Assembly: GCA_905215935.1 (NCBI GenBank)
Contig: CAJMRY010000006.1
Location: forward strand, 31,366 to 95,365
From: an uncultured bacterium
Lineage (GTDB): Bacteria > Bacillota > Clostridia > TANB77 > CAG-508
Reading direction: 5' to 3'
DNA: 64,000 nt
The notes beneath the pieces were generated by a model. It worked only from the letters and a program-made list of their open reading frames with translations, was not told the DNA's origin and searched no databases. The position numbers and the translations under genes are program-made. Of this stretch, positions 10,107 through 20,485 are shown in pieces; position 1 is the stretch's first letter, and each line of letters opens with the position of its first letter.

Positions 10107-10367
10107 TTGAAAAGTTTACCACAAAGAAGTTGTATAGGTTGTAATATAAAAAAAGATAAAAAAGATCTTATAAGAATAGTAAAAGACAAAGATGGAAATA
10201 TAAGTATAGATAAAACAGGAAAAGCAAATGGCAGAGGGGCATATATTTGTGATAATATAGAATGTCTAGAAAAAGCCATAAAAAGTAAAAGACTAGAAAG
10301 AACTTTTGAAAAAAGTATCGATAGCGAAATCTATGAAAATTTAAGAGGTGTAATTATTGATAAATAA
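10107..10367 (+). CDS. rnpM: RNase P modulator RnpM (YlxR family)
   Basis: Small basic protein of the nusA operon; the YlxR family binds RNA, and in B. subtilis it binds RNase P RNA. The motifs RSCIGCNIKKDKKDLIRIV and GRGAYICDN (paired cysteines) are typical. TTG start after GGAGTGAACTATT. It overlaps the next gene by 11 bases. Confidence 0.92.
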   Translation: MKSLPQRSCIGCNIKKDKKDLIRIVKDKDGNISIDKTGKANGRGAYICDNIECLEKAIKSKRLERTFEKSIDSEIYENLRGVIIDK

Positions 10368-10681
10368 GGATAAGATATTTGGTCTGTTAGGACTTTGTGC
10401 AAGAGCAGGAAAAGTTACTTTTGGAACAGATGCATGTATAGAATATGTAAATAAAAACAAAATAAAGCTACTTCTACTTGGAGAAGATGCATCTGATAGA
10501 ACAAAATTAAAATTTAATGAAATTGCCAAAAAAATGCAAATACCTATATATGAGATGGGAACAATAGATGAAATTAGTAAGTCAATTGGTAAGAAAAATA
10601 AGGCTATTATAGGAATAACAGATATAAACTTTTCAAAAGAGATAATAAAAAGAATTAATCGGGGGTGATGTTATTGGGTAA
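10357..10681 (+). CDS. L7Ae-family RNA-binding protein YlxQ (probable +1 recoding at its end)
   Basis: Ribosomal L7Ae/L30e-like protein found between rnpM and infB in Bacillota; it probably binds kink-turn RNA. Motifs: LGLCARAGKVTFG, LLLLGEDASDRT, IIGITDINF. TTG 10357 follows AAGAGGTG. Zero-frame reading ends ...INRG at TGA 10666-10668 and would use CGG at 10660 as arginine. If the pattern of the neighbours applies (att aat C ggg ggt gat) the tail becomes INGGDVIG and ends at TAA 10679-10681, overlapping the infB start. A GGD-type tail also occurs in clostridial relatives as far as I recall, which favours the shifted form. Confidence 0.85.
10660..10662 (+). other. Possible +1 recoding site (CGG) in ylxQ
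   Basis: Context att aat C ggg ggt gat. Only the last two or six residues differ between the two readings, so conservation is weak evidence. It is included because the only other in-frame CGG read straight is in the acquired gene at 25546. Confidence 0.55.
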
Positions 10682-13600
10682 AGTTAAAATACACGAAATA
10701 GCAAAGAAGTTGGGAGTTGCTAGTAAAGAAGTAATTACTATGGCAAATAATATAGGAATTAATGTAACTAGTCATTTAAGTTCTGTAGAAGAAGAACAAG
10801 AAAAAAAGATTTTACAACAATTTAATAAAAATACTCAAAATCCAAAACAGGAAAAAGAGAAAGAGAAACCTAAGCAAGATAAGGTTAAAGAAGATAAAAA
10901 AACGGAAACACCAGTTATTATAAGAAGAGAAGTAATAATTAACGATAGTGAAGAGCAAAAAGAAAAAGAAAGAAAAAAACAAGAACAAAAACAGAAAGAA
11001 GTAGGTTTTGTAGAGAGAAATAATACAAACTACAATATTGTGTATAGAAATAAACCACAAAAACCACTTACAGTAAACGAATTGTTTGGATTAAAAGATA
11101 ATAAAAAAGAAGAACAAAAGAAAGAAGAGCCTAAAAAAGAAGTTATTAAGAGCGAAGAGCCAAAAACTCAAGAAATAAAAAAAGAAAATGAAAGTATTCA
11201 AAAAGAAGATTCAAATAACGAAATAAAAAATGAGATTGGAGTTAAAACAGAGAGTAAAGTTATGGTAGAAGAAAAAGTGCAAAAAGAAGCGGTTAATACA
11301 AAAGTAAGCAAAGATAATAATTTTGGAAGAAACAATAATAATCAATCGAATAATAATTTTAATAGGAATAATGATTATAGACAAGGCAATAATAATTATA
11401 GAAACAATAGAAATGATAATCAAAATAGATTTAATAACAGAAACAATAATGACGGTCAAAATAGATATAACAATAGAAATAATGTAGATGGTCAAAATAG
11501 ATTTCAAAATAATAGAAATAATAGTGATGGTCAAAATAGATTTCAAAATAGAAACAACAGTGGACAAAGATTTAATAACAATAATCAAAGATATGGTAAT
11601 AATAATTTTAATAGAAATGAAAGAAAACCACTTGATGAAAAAGGTATAGATAAAAATATTAAAAATATAATGTCTACAGAGATTGTTGAAAAAGAAAATC
11701 AAAGAGACTATAGTACTAAATCTATTGACAAAGAAAAATTAAATAACAAATATGATGATAAAGCTAAAAAGAATAATAAATCTAGAAAAACAGGTAGATT
11801 CGATGAGATAGATGGTGGAAAGTTAAAAGACTTAAAACAAGTAGATAAATTATCACATATGTTTGATGAACAAGATGGTGGAATGCTTGATTACTACGAT
11901 TTAACAACTGCAAGAGGAAAGAGAAATAAAAAGAAAGTAGCAAAAAATAGTGAAGAAAGAACAAAACAAAAAATATTCCAATTAACAGAAATAACTATAC
12001 CAGAATCTATTACAGTAAAAGATTTAGCTCTAGAGTTAAAGAAAACAAGTGCAGAAGTTATTAAAAAGTTATTTGGATATGGAATAATGGCAACAATAAA
12101 TAATGTTATAGACTTTGATACAGCATTCTTAGTTGCAAGTGAATTTGGTGTTAATGCTAGCAAAAAAGAAGAAGTAAAAGAAGAAGATATATTATTTGAT
12201 GATTCTGAAGATTTAGAAAATGAATTAGAAACTAGACCTCCTGTTGTTGTTGTAATGGGACACGTAGATCATGGTAAAACATCACTTTTAGATGCTGTTA
12301 GAAGTACAAATGTTATTGAAGGAGAAGCAGGCCGGAATTACACAACATATTGGTGCATATAAAGTAAATATAAATGGAAGAGAAATAACATTCTTAGATA
12401 CTCCAGGACATGAAGCTTTTACTGCTATGCGTGCAAGAGGAGCTCAAATAACAGATATCGCAATACTTGTTGTAGCTGCAGATGATGGTGTTATGCCACA
12501 AACAATAGAAGCAATTAACCATGCAAAAGCTGCAGAAATTCCAATTATAGTAGCTGTTAATAAAATAGATTTACCAGGTGCTAATGTTGATAAAATTAAA
12601 CAAGAATTAATGCAATATGAACTTGTTCCAGAAGAATGGGGTGGAGATACTATATTTGTTCCTATTTCTGCTAAAAAGAAGATTAATATAGAAAACTTAT
12701 TAGAGATGGTTTTACTTGTTGCAGATATGAAAGAATTAAAAGCAAATCCACATAAACAATCTAAAGGTGTTGTAATTGAAGCAAGACTAGATAAAGCTAA
12801 AGGACCAATTGCTTCTATGCTTGTACAACGTGGTACTTTAGATGTAGGAGATACGATAGTAGTTGGAACTTCTATTGGTAGAATTCGTGCTATGAAAAAT
12901 GATAAAGGACAAATGGTTAAAAAAGCAGGTCCTTCTACACCAGTAGAAATTATGGGATTAACAGAAGTTCCAAGAGCTGGAGATACTTTCTATGAAGTTA
13001 AAAATGAAAAAATGGCAAAACATTTAATAGAAAGAAGAAGACGTCAAGAAAGAGAAAAGAATTTAGCTTTAGACAATAAAGTAACATTAAATAATCTATT
13101 TGAAAAAATGGAAAATGAAAATCTAAAACAATTAAACTTAATAGTAAAAGCTGATGTTCAAGGTACAGCTCAAGCAGTAAAACAATCATTAGAGAAAATA
13201 TCTAATGAAGAAGTTAAAGTAAAAGTAATTCATGCAGTAGCAGGAGCTGTTACAGAATCTGATGTTCAACTTGCAAAAGCAGCAAAAGCAATTATAATTG
13301 CTTTCAATGTAAGACCAGTTGGAGCAGCAAAAGAAATGGCAGACAAAGGTGAAGTTGAAATTAAACAATATTCTGTTATATACCAAGCAATAGAGGATGT
13401 AGAAGCTGCCATGAAAGGTATGCTTGATCCAATTTTTGAAGAAAAAGTTATTGGAAATGCAGAGATTAGACAAACTTTCAAAGTATCTAATGTTGGAACA
13501 ATAGCAGGATGTTATGTATTAGATGGTAAGGTTGAAAGAAATGCTGGTGTAAGAATTATTCGTGATAGTGTTGTAATTCATGAAGGTAAACTTGCATCAT

Positions 13601-13731
13601 TAAAAAGATTTAAGGATGATGTTAAAGAAGTAGCAAAAAGCTATGAATGTGGTGTTCAAATAGAAAACTTCAATGATTTAAAAGAAGGCGACATTATAGA
13701 AGTTTTTGTTATGGAACAAGTTAAAAGATAG
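10674..13731 (+). CDS. infB: Translation initiation factor IF-2 (one +1 recoding site)
   Basis: IF-2 is the essential GTPase that brings fMet-tRNA to the 30S subunit. Start TTG 10674 (MGKVKIHEIAKKLG) lies 8 bases after GGGGGTG; ATG 10668 and GTG 10665 are alternatives. After the IF2N domain come a long Lys/Glu then Asn/Arg/Gln-rich linker (about residues 215-315), a second IF2N module, the G domain (GHVDHGKTSLLDAV, DTPGHEAF, NKIDLPG) and the C-terminal domains. The frame shifts at 12333 inside the switch region: gca ggc C gga att aca. Skipping the C gives EAGGITQHIGAY, invariant in IF-2, and a protein of 1018 residues. Unshifted translation ends at 12362, right after the P-loop, and would be useless. 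Confidence 0.97.
12333..12335 (+). other. +1 recoding site (CGG) in infB
   Basis: Context gca ggc C gga att aca. Skipping the C restores AGGITQHIGA of switch I. The gene is essential, so the shift must be efficient in the living cell if the sequence is correct. Confidence 0.95.
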
Positions 13732-13849
13732 ATTTTAAGGGCTTGTAACAATTAGTGTGTAAATTAAAGAAATATTAATTGCTTATGACAAATTTTTAAA
13801 ATTTACACACTATGTAATACATGGTCAATTTTAAAAGGAGGGAAACAAA

Positions 13850-14209
13850 ATGGCAAAAAATGATACAAGACTTGGAAGAATTAATGAGGAATTAAGAAAA
13901 GAGATTAGTCATATTATTAGTTTTGAATTAAAAGATCCAAATTTAACAGGACTTATTAGTGTAACTAAAGCCAAAATAACTCCTGATTTAAAATATGCTA
14001 AAGTATATGTTAGCATATTAAATGCCAAAAGTGAAGAAAAAACAATGAAGGCATTACAAGATTCAGCAGGTTTTATCCGTACTCAGGTTGCTAAAACTAT
14101 TAATTTAAGAATTACTCCACAAATTATATTTGAAAAGGATGATTCTATGGAATATGGTGCAAAAATTGAATCAATTTTAAAAGAAATAAAACCAAAGGAA
14201 GAAAAATAA
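13850..14209 (+). CDS. rbfA: Ribosome-binding factor A
   Basis: RbfA is a KH-like factor for 30S subunit maturation. The sequence shows RINEELRKEISHIISFELKDP near the start and VYVSIL in the second strand. 119 residues, normal length. ATG follows AAAAGGAGGGAAACAAA. It sits 118 bases after infB and 23 bases before nrnA, the usual order in Bacillota. Confidence 0.94.
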   Translation: MAKNDTRLGRINEELRKEISHIISFELKDPNLTGLISVTKAKITPDLKYAKVYVSILNAKSEEKTMKALQDSAGFIRTQVAKTINLRITPQIIFEKDDSMEYGAKIESILKEIKPKEEK

Positions 14210-14232
14210 AGATAATAAAAAGGAGAGTTTTA

Positions 14233-15187
14233 ATGACTTTAGATAATATTTTAGAAGAGATTAATAAAGCAAACTCTATTGTTATATTAACACACGAAAA
14301 TCCCGATGGTGATGCTATGGGAAGTAGTTTAGCTTTATATAATGCATTAAAAACATATGGAAAGAATCCAGATATAGTTATACCTGAATATTCAAGAACA
14401 TTTGAATTTTTACCAGGTACTGAATTTATAAAAAAACAAGGCCAAATGGAAAAATATGATTTAGCAATTGCACTGGATTGTGCTACAATAAAAATGCTAA
14501 ATGGTTTTGCTAAATATTTTGAAAATGCAAAAACAAAAATATCAATAGACCATCATGGAACAAATACAATGTTTGCAGATTTGAACTTTGTAAATCCAGA
14601 TAGTCCAGCATGTGCACAGATTTTAATTGTAATATTAAATTATTTTGGTATAGAAATAACAAAAGAAATTGGTACATGTATTTTAACTGGAATTATAACA
14701 GATACAGGTGGATTTAAATATTCAGGAGTAACAGCTGAAACATTTGAATTTGTTGCATGGCTTTTAAATAAAGGTGTAAATGTTTCTAGTGTATATAGAA
14801 AAGTTTTACAAACAAGAACAAAATCTAACTTTGAATTAAATAGAATAGCATCAGATAGATTGGAATTTTTTGAAAATGGTAAAATTGCATTTACATATAT
14901 AACTAAGGCAGATGAAGATTTAGTAAATTCTGAAACAGGAGATCATGAAGGAATTGTTGATATAGGAAGAGATATAGAAGGAGTAGAAGTTTCTATATTT
15001 GTTCGTGAAGTACCAAGTAAAGGTTTAAAGATATCACTTCGTTCAAATGAATATATTAATGTTTCAGATATTGCATTACTATTTGGTGGCGGTGGTCACC
15101 CAAGAGCTGCTGGCTGTAATATGCGGAGGTTCTATAGAGCAGGCTAGAGATAAAATTATTAATGAAGTTAAAGTGTTTTTGAAATAG
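14233..15187 (+). CDS. nrnA: DHH-family oligoribonuclease/pAp phosphatase NrnA (one +1 recoding site)
   Basis: NrnA degrades nanoRNA and pAp (or c-di-AMP-derived dinucleotides) using manganese. The DHH domain shows THENPDGDAMGSS, ALDCA and SIDHHGTN; the DHHA1 domain shows FGGGGHPRAAGC. At 15124 the frame shifts (aat atg C gga ggt tct). Skipping the C gives NMGGSIEQARDKI, the normal ending, and 317 residues to the TAG at 15185-15187. The unshifted end at 15147 is 13 residues shorter and unrelated. A possible functional link is c-di-AMP turnover with disA of the same window. Confidence 0.93.
15124..15126 (+). other. +1 recoding site (CGG) in nrnA
   Basis: Context aat atg C gga ggt tct. Skipping the C restores the DHHA1 ending G-G-S-[IL]-E-[EQ]-A. 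Confidence 0.88.
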
Positions 15188-15210
15188 AATATTATTTATT
15201 CTGACCGAAA

Positions 15211-15246
15211 ATGGAGCTTTTACTAAAATGAAAGCTCTATTTTCTA
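15211..15246 (+). terminator. Terminator after nrnA
   Basis: Ten-base-pair stem (atggagcttt / aaagctctat with one G-T pair), loop of ten, then tttct. It would end the rimP-nrnA transcript, leaving truB to its own promoter or to readthrough. Confidence 0.6.
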
Positions 15247-15325
15247 TTATAGAATTACAATTTATATAAATGATCTGATTGAAATAATGTGGTATAAATT
15301 TCTAAAAAAGGAGAAATATCTATTT

Positions 15326-16205
15326 ATGGATGGAATTATAGTAATTAATAAACCAAAAGGAATAACATCACATGATGTAGTATATAAAGTAAAAAAAATA
15401 TTTAATGAAAAAGTAGGACATACTGGTACTTTAGATCCCAATGCAACAGGAGTACTTCCTTTATTAATAGGAGAAGGAACTAAATTATCTAAATATTTAA
15501 TAGAACATGATAAAATATATAAAGTACGATTAACTTTAGGTAAAAAGACTGATACAGCAGATGTTGAAGGTAATGTAGTTGAAGAAAAAGAAGTATATAA
15601 AGAATTATTAACTAATGAAAATGTTCGGTAATGTCTTAAGGTCTTTTCTAGGGAAAAGCAAGCAACTTCCACCAATGTATTCTGCTATTAAAGTTAATGG
15701 AAAAAAACTTTATGAATATGCAAGAAAGGGACAAAGTGTAGAAATTAAGCCAAGAGAAATCGAAATATTTGATATTAATTTAATTAATATTGATATAGAT
15801 AATACTCATATAGATTTTAAAGTACATTGTTCTAAAGGTACATATATTAGAAGCTTATGTGAAGAAATAGCTCAAAAGTTAGAAACAATAGGATATATGG
15901 AGGAACTTAAGCGACTAAAAGTAGGTGATTTTCATATAAATGATTCTATAACTGTTGAGGAGTTAGAGAGAAATAAAGAAGATACTGAATTTTTAAATAA
16001 GCATTTTATTACTTTTGAAAAACATTTTGAAAATAATGATGAGATTATATTAGATGATAGGAAATTATTTTTATTTTTAAATGGTGTTAATTTATCCATG
16101 AATTATTTAGTAGATGGAATTTATAAAATATATAATAATAGTAATTTTATTGGAATAGGTACAGTAAAAAATAGTTTATTAAAAAGAGACATTATTTTAA
16201 AATAA
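15326..16205 (+). CDS. truB: tRNA pseudouridine-55 synthase TruB (one +1 recoding site)
   Basis: TruB makes pseudouridine 55 in the T-loop of tRNAs. The start ATG 15326 gives MDGIIVINKPKGITSHDVV, the family N-terminus; a longer in-frame start at 15287 is not conserved. Catalytic motif GHTGTLDPNATGVL. At 15626 the frame shifts (aat gtt C ggt aat gtc). Skipping the C joins to the PPMYSAIKVNGKKLYEYAR block and yields 292 residues. Unshifted translation ends at once (next codon TAA), so the enzyme would be cut to a third. Confidence 0.95.
15626..15628 (+). other. +1 recoding site (CGG) in truB
   Basis: Context aat gtt C ggt aat gtc. The zero frame is cgg taa, so CGG is followed immediately by a stop; the +1 frame carries the conserved second half of TruB. 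Confidence 0.93.
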
Positions 16206-16459
16206 TGTTTTGTACTATAGCATAATTTTTAATTTAAATCAAATAATAAAAATATGTGATAAAGATAGAGAAACTTAAAAAAACAAAGATTAATATAAAA
16301 AATAGATATATTAAATTAATATTTTAGAGAAAAATACTCTTGAAAATATAAATCTAATATGCTAATATATAGTTAATGAATAAGAAATGACAAATATAAA
16401 AAAACAAAGAGTAACTTTATAATAATTTTTTAGAAAATATTTAAATAGATTTTAATTTT

Positions 16460-16645
16460 CCCTGCATAGTACGTGTAGACTGAGATTTTAGAACCAACAA
16501 ACATTAAACGGGAGTCTGGCTTTAGGTGTGGCGTGTATGCTTGCATTTATGTAAGAAACCCAGGAGCATTTAAGAAGGCACCCACCTGTGAAAGCAGGTC
16601 CTTAAAATTTCATTCACCTTGCGGCTAAAGCGGGGCTTTTTTTTT
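16460..16645 (+). ncRNA. ssrS: Probable 6S RNA
   Basis: This 620-base gap (16206-16827) holds a non-coding block richer in GC than its surroundings. ccctgc (16460-16465) pairs with gcgggg (16630-16635) as a closing stem, followed by c and a run of nine T. Inside are strings that recall clostridial 6S RNA: ccaacaaacattaaacggga, cccaggagca, ttaagaaggcacccacctg and tgaaagcaggtcc. 6S RNA mimics an open promoter and holds RNA polymerase. The call is from memory of the family; a covariance search is needed. The AT-rich stretches on both sides show no gene. Confidence 0.65.
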
Positions 16646-16827
16646 ATTTGTGAGTATGATAAAATGTAACTATTCTAATCAGATTATTAAATTTGTGAAA
16701 ATAGTATATATGCGGTTACTATTTACAGCCTTTTATATAGGAGATAATGTTAACGTATGCATTTTCAGAATATATTTTATGTAATAATAGAAAATAGTAA
16801 ATAATAACTAGTTGAAGGAGAGAAAAA

Positions 16828-17718
16828 GTGCAAATAAAAGAATTATTAAAAGAAGGTAAATTTAAATTAATTCAAAATGAAATAGATGATGCGAGTATTC
16901 AGAGCAAAATATTAATGCAATTTGTTTTAAAACAATCTCAAAGTTTTATAATTGCATGTGGTGAAAAACAATTAGAAGAATATCAAGTTAGCGAATATAA
17001 AAGTTATATTGATAAAATTATAGAAGGCAAGCCAATTCAATATATAACTAATAATCAAGAATTTATGAAACTTAATTTTTATGTGGACGAAAATGTATTA
17101 ATTCCCCAGCCAGATACAGAAATATTAGTAGAAGAAGTTATTAATAATTGTAATCAAGATACAGATGAAGGAATTATTAAAGATAGTTCTAAAGAAATAA
17201 TAAGTAAAATAGAAATATTAGATTTATGTACAGGGAGTGGAGCAATTGGAATTAGTTTAGCCAAATATATAAAAGAATGTAAAGTTACTTGTACAGATAT
17301 TTGTATGAAGGCTTTGCAAATTGCTAAATTAAATGCAGAAAAGAATTTGGTACATAAAAATATGGAATTTATTTTATCTGATTTACTTGAAAATTTGCAA
17401 AAAAGAAAATTTGATATTATTGTTTCTAATCCTCCATACATAAAAACAGAAGTTATTAATACATTAAAAAAGCCAGTTCAAAATGAACCTCATTTAGCAT
17501 TAGATGGTGGAAAAGATGGATTAGATTTTTATAAAAAAATTATCAAAAATGCACCAGAGTATTTAAAGCCAAATGGAAAAATATATTTAGAAATAGGATA
17601 TGATCAGAAAGAAGATGTTATTAGATTATTAGAAGATGCAAATCAATATAAGAGTATAAAATGTATACAAGATTTAGCTGGAAATGATAGGGTTATTATT
17701 GCTAGAATGCGAGAATAG
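16828..17718 (+). CDS. prmC: Peptide chain release factor N5-glutamine methyltransferase
   Basis: PrmC methylates the glutamine of the GGQ motif of release factors RF1 and RF2. The N-terminal helical domain is followed by a class I SAM fold: DLCTGSGAIGISLAKY (about residues 132-147) and the catalytic SNPPYI near residue 202, then EPHLALDGGKDGLDFY. GTG start after GAAGGAGAGAAAAA. Release factor 1, often its neighbour, is not present here. No CGG codon. Confidence 0.93.
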   Translation: MQIKELLKEGKFKLIQNEIDDASIQSKILMQFVLKQSQSFIIACGEKQLEEYQVSEYKSYIDKIIEGKPIQYITNNQEFMKLNFYVDENVLIPQPDTEILVEEVINNCNQDTDEGIIKDSSKEIISKIEILDLCTGSGAIGISLAKYIKECKVTCTDICMKALQIAKLNAEKNLVHKNMEFILSDLLENLQKRKFDIIVSNPPYIKTEVINTLKKPVQNEPHLALDGGKDGLDFYKKIIKNAPEYLKPNGKIYLEIGYDQKEDVIRLLEDANQYKSIKCIQDLAGNDRVIIARMRE

Positions 17719-17777
17719 TAAAATAACAAAATAAGAAAAGTGAGTAACAGAATGGAGATTTTGAAAATGGCATAGAT

Positions 17778-17807
17778 ATTGTCAAAATGCCCCGTCCCTA
17801 ATGGCAA
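17778..17807. repeat. Degenerate arm of the 1129-1231 palindromic repeat
   Basis: attgtcaaaatgccccgtcc and the following taatggcaa match the right arm at 1201-1230 with a few differences. No second arm is present. Confidence 0.55.
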
Positions 17808-17829
17808 ATTTAAAAAGAAGGTGAAATAA

Positions 17830-18751
17830 ATGTCTTTTTCTTCAAATGTAAAAGAAGAATTAAGTAAGCTTTCAACACTTAAGGATAAACAAAGTGTTAA
17901 AGCAGAGTTAATTGGTTATTTAATAACAAATAATATAAATATAGATAAGAAAAATATTAGATTCTCGACAGAAAGTGAGTATAATATTAATCGTTTTAGT
18001 AAGTTACTTAGTAATTTAAATATTATGAATCATGAAATTGATATTCAGGGAAAGATATATACTATATCTTTAAAAAAAATAGATTTTGGGGAAATAGTAA
18101 ATTTAGAAGATGAAAATCTAATTTTAAAAGATAATATATATGTAAATAAACAGTTGGAAGACGAAATATGCATAAAATCAATAGTGAGAGGTGCTTTTTT
18201 AGGAGGAGGATCTATTAATAATCCTGAAAACAAATATCATTTAGAGATGGCTTTTTCCTTAAAAGAAAATGCTGAATATATAGCAGATATTTTAAAAGGA
18301 TATGAAATTGAATGTAAAATCTTAAATAAGAGCCATTGTTATTCTTTATATAGTAAAGAGGGAGAAACAATATCTAATTTATTAGCTTTTATAGGTGCAA
18401 GCAGTTCTGTTTTGAAATTTGAGGAAATAAGAGTTGTAAGGGATATGAGAAATAATGTTAATAGAATAGTAAATTGTGAAACAGCTAATTTAAATAAAAT
18501 AATTAATGCAAGTTTAAAACAAATTGAAGATATTAAATTAATAAAAGAGAAAAATAAGTTTAAGAATTTGTCAAAGAACTTGCAAGAAATAGCTAATCTC
18601 AGGTTAAAGAATCCAGAAGCATCATTAATAGAGCTTGGAAATATGTTAGAAGTTCCAGTTCGGGAAATCTGGTGTTAACCATAGATTAAAAACGATATCT
18701 GAAATTGCAGATGAAATTAGAAAAAATAAAGAAGAGGATAATAAAGTATAG
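17830..18751 (+). CDS. whiA: Sporulation/cell-division regulator WhiA (one +1 recoding site)
   Basis: WhiA is a DNA-binding protein with a degenerate LAGLIDADG-homing-endonuclease fold and a C-terminal helix-turn-helix. Motifs: SFSSNVKEELS, IVRGAFLGGGSINNP, NRIVNCETANLNKI. At 18661 the frame shifts inside the HTH (cca gtt C ggg aaa tct). Skipping the C gives VPVGKSGVNHRLKTISEIAD, the conserved recognition helix region, and 306 residues ending at TAG 18749-18751. Unshifted translation ends at 18678 and destroys the HTH. hemW begins at the very next base. Confidence 0.94.
18661..18663 (+). other. +1 recoding site (CGG) in whiA
   Basis: Context cca gtt C ggg aaa tct. Skipping the C restores GKSGVNHRL, the near-invariant WhiA helix-turn-helix sequence. 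Confidence 0.94.
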
Positions 18752-19888
18752 ATGAGAAAAGTAGGAATATATGTACACATTCCTTTTTGTAAGCAAAAAT
18801 GTTTTTATTGTGATTTTGTTTCATTTTGTGATAAAACAAAGTTTATAGATGAATATATAGAATGTTTAAAAAAGGAAATTGAAAATAAATCAGATAAAAA
18901 TGGATTTATAATTGATACAATTTATATTGGAGGAGGAACACCTTCTGTAATTGACGGAAAATTAGTTAGAGATATCTTAGATACTATAAAACAAAATTTT
19001 ATTATAGATAAAGAAGTGGAAGTAACAATAGAAGTAAATCCTGGAACTGTGAATGAAGAGAAATTGAAAATATATAAAGAATCAGGAATTAATAGAATAA
19101 GTATGGGCTTACAGTCAACAAATAATAGCTTGCTTAAAATGTTAGGAAGAATACATACATATGAAGAGTTTCTAGAATGTTTTAATACTGCAAGAAATAT
19201 AGGATTTGAAAATGTTAATGTAGATTTAATGATAGGTCTTCCTGGTCAAACTTTAGATGATATTGATAATTCTATAGAAGCAATAACTAATCTAAAACCA
19301 GAACATATATCAGTATATTCTCTAATAGTAGAAGAAGGAACAAAAATCTCAAAAGATATTTGTGTAGGAAAGTTAATTTTGCCAGAAGAGGAATTCGAAA
19401 GAAAGATGTATTGGAGAGTAAAAGAACAGCTGAAAAGTAAAGGTTATATACATTATGAAATTTCAAATTTTGCAAAAAAAGGATATGAATCTAAACATAA
19501 TATGAATTGCTGGAATCAAAGAGAATATTTGGGATTTGGGACTAGTGCACATTCATATTTTAGCCATATGAGATATTCTAATACAGATGATTTAGAAAAA
19601 TATATAGATAATATAAATAAAAACCAGATTGAAGAAAATAAAGAGATTCATGAGATTCAAGATATAGATTCTAGTAAAAAAGAATATATGCTACTTGGAT
19701 TAAGAAAGATAGATGGAGTAAATATTACAGAGTTTAAAAATAGATTTATAGATAATCCAATTTATCTTTTTAGAAGGGAATTAAATAAAATTGTAGAAAA
19801 TGAACTAATTGAAATAGATGAAAATAGTATAAAGTTAACTAATAAAGGTTTAGATTTGGCAAACTTGGTTTGGGAGGAGTTTGTGTAA
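18752..19888 (+). CDS. hemW: HemW, radical SAM heme chaperone (coproporphyrinogen oxidase-like)
   Basis: The radical SAM cluster motif C-x3-C-x2-C lies at about residues 14-21 (CKQKCFYC), preceded by YVHIPFC. GGGTPS, NPGT and RISMGLQS follow, with the C-terminal HemW domain. HemW transfers heme to respiratory enzymes, whereas true HemN oxidases carry an additional N-terminal cysteine region that is absent here. ATG directly follows the whiA stop, with AAGAGG upstream in whiA, so translation is probably coupled. Confidence 0.9.
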   Translation: MRKVGIYVHIPFCKQKCFYCDFVSFCDKTKFIDEYIECLKKEIENKSDKNGFIIDTIYIGGGTPSVIDGKLVRDILDTIKQNFIIDKEVEVTIEVNPGTVNEEKLKIYKESGINRISMGLQSTNNSLLKMLGRIHTYEEFLECFNTARNIGFENVNVDLMIGLPGQTLDDIDNSIEAITNLKPEHISVYSLIVEEGTKISKDICVGKLILPEEEFERKMYWRVKEQLKSKGYIHYEISNFAKKGYESKHNMNCWNQREYLGFGTSAHSYFSHMRYSNTDDLEKYIDNINKNQIEENKEIHEIQDIDSSKKEYMLLGLRKIDGVNITEFKNRFIDNPIYLFRRELNKIVENELIEIDENSIKLTNKGLDLANLVWEEFV

Positions 19889-20004
19889 TGCATTATGAAT
19901 AAAAGAAAATTAATAAGGTTATTTTAAACATATAAAAAATATATTAAATAAGTAATGAACTTAATTTATATAAGATGATAAATTTAATATTTAGAATATA
20001 ATAT

Positions 20005-20046
20005 AAAAGAAAGCCCAGCAACTATGCATGAATGCAGTGTGCTGGG
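20005..20046 (-). terminator. Terminator of the minus-strand gene 20099-20332
   Basis: cccagca (20014-20020) pairs with tgctggg (20040-20046), with an inner tgcat/atgca pair. Read on the minus strand it is followed by ctttctttta. Confidence 0.6.
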
Positions 20047-20098
20047 AACAGAAATATTAAGTGGTTAAAAAATAAGAGAATATAAACAAACTATTTTC

Positions 20099-20332
20099 CT
20101 ATATATCTTCAAGGACCAAATTGTCATCTGCTACATAAACTTGGTTTGGTACCAAGCCATTTTCTAAACAATTGGCAGCATCTTCATCTCTGTATGATGT
20201 TATACTTTTAAAATAATTCCAATCTTCCATTGGAGCGAAGATAATGCCATTAGCAGAGTGGCTTGCGATTACATTTTCCGCATAGAGTTTTTTGTGTCCT
20301 TTTTTAACCATGATGATGTTCTGTGCTTTCAT
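20099..20332 (-). CDS. Small hypothetical protein (77 aa)
   Basis: Not recognised. ATG has a strong AAGGAGGAATAATA upstream and a terminator downstream, so it looks like an independent gene. The protein is soluble, starts MKAQNIIMVKKGHKKLYAEN and ends with an acidic tail. No membrane segment or metal motif is seen. Confidence 0.7.
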   Translation of the reverse strand: MKAQNIIMVKKGHKKLYAENVIASHSANGIIFAPMEDWNYFKSITSYRDEDAANCLENGLVPNQVYVADDNLVLEDI

Positions 20333-20485
20333 TATTATTCCTCCTTAAGGAAACACAATCCATTAGGTGGAATTCACAAAAGAGTAGGATTGGAAACTGT
20401 ATTACAGTTTTTTTGTACCTCTAATGTGAATATAAAAATACGTATATAAACGTATATTATTATAGATCTATATAAATTGCAATAT

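Noticed and set aside
11330..11600. Direct repeats in infB as a CRISPR-like or mobile repeat
   Set aside because: They are in-frame codon repeats for the Asn/Arg/Gln-rich linker of IF-2.
11211..11702. Minus-strand open frame of 163 codons within infB
   Set aside because: It is the complement of the Asn-rich IF-2 linker and encodes only low-complexity Ile/Ser.
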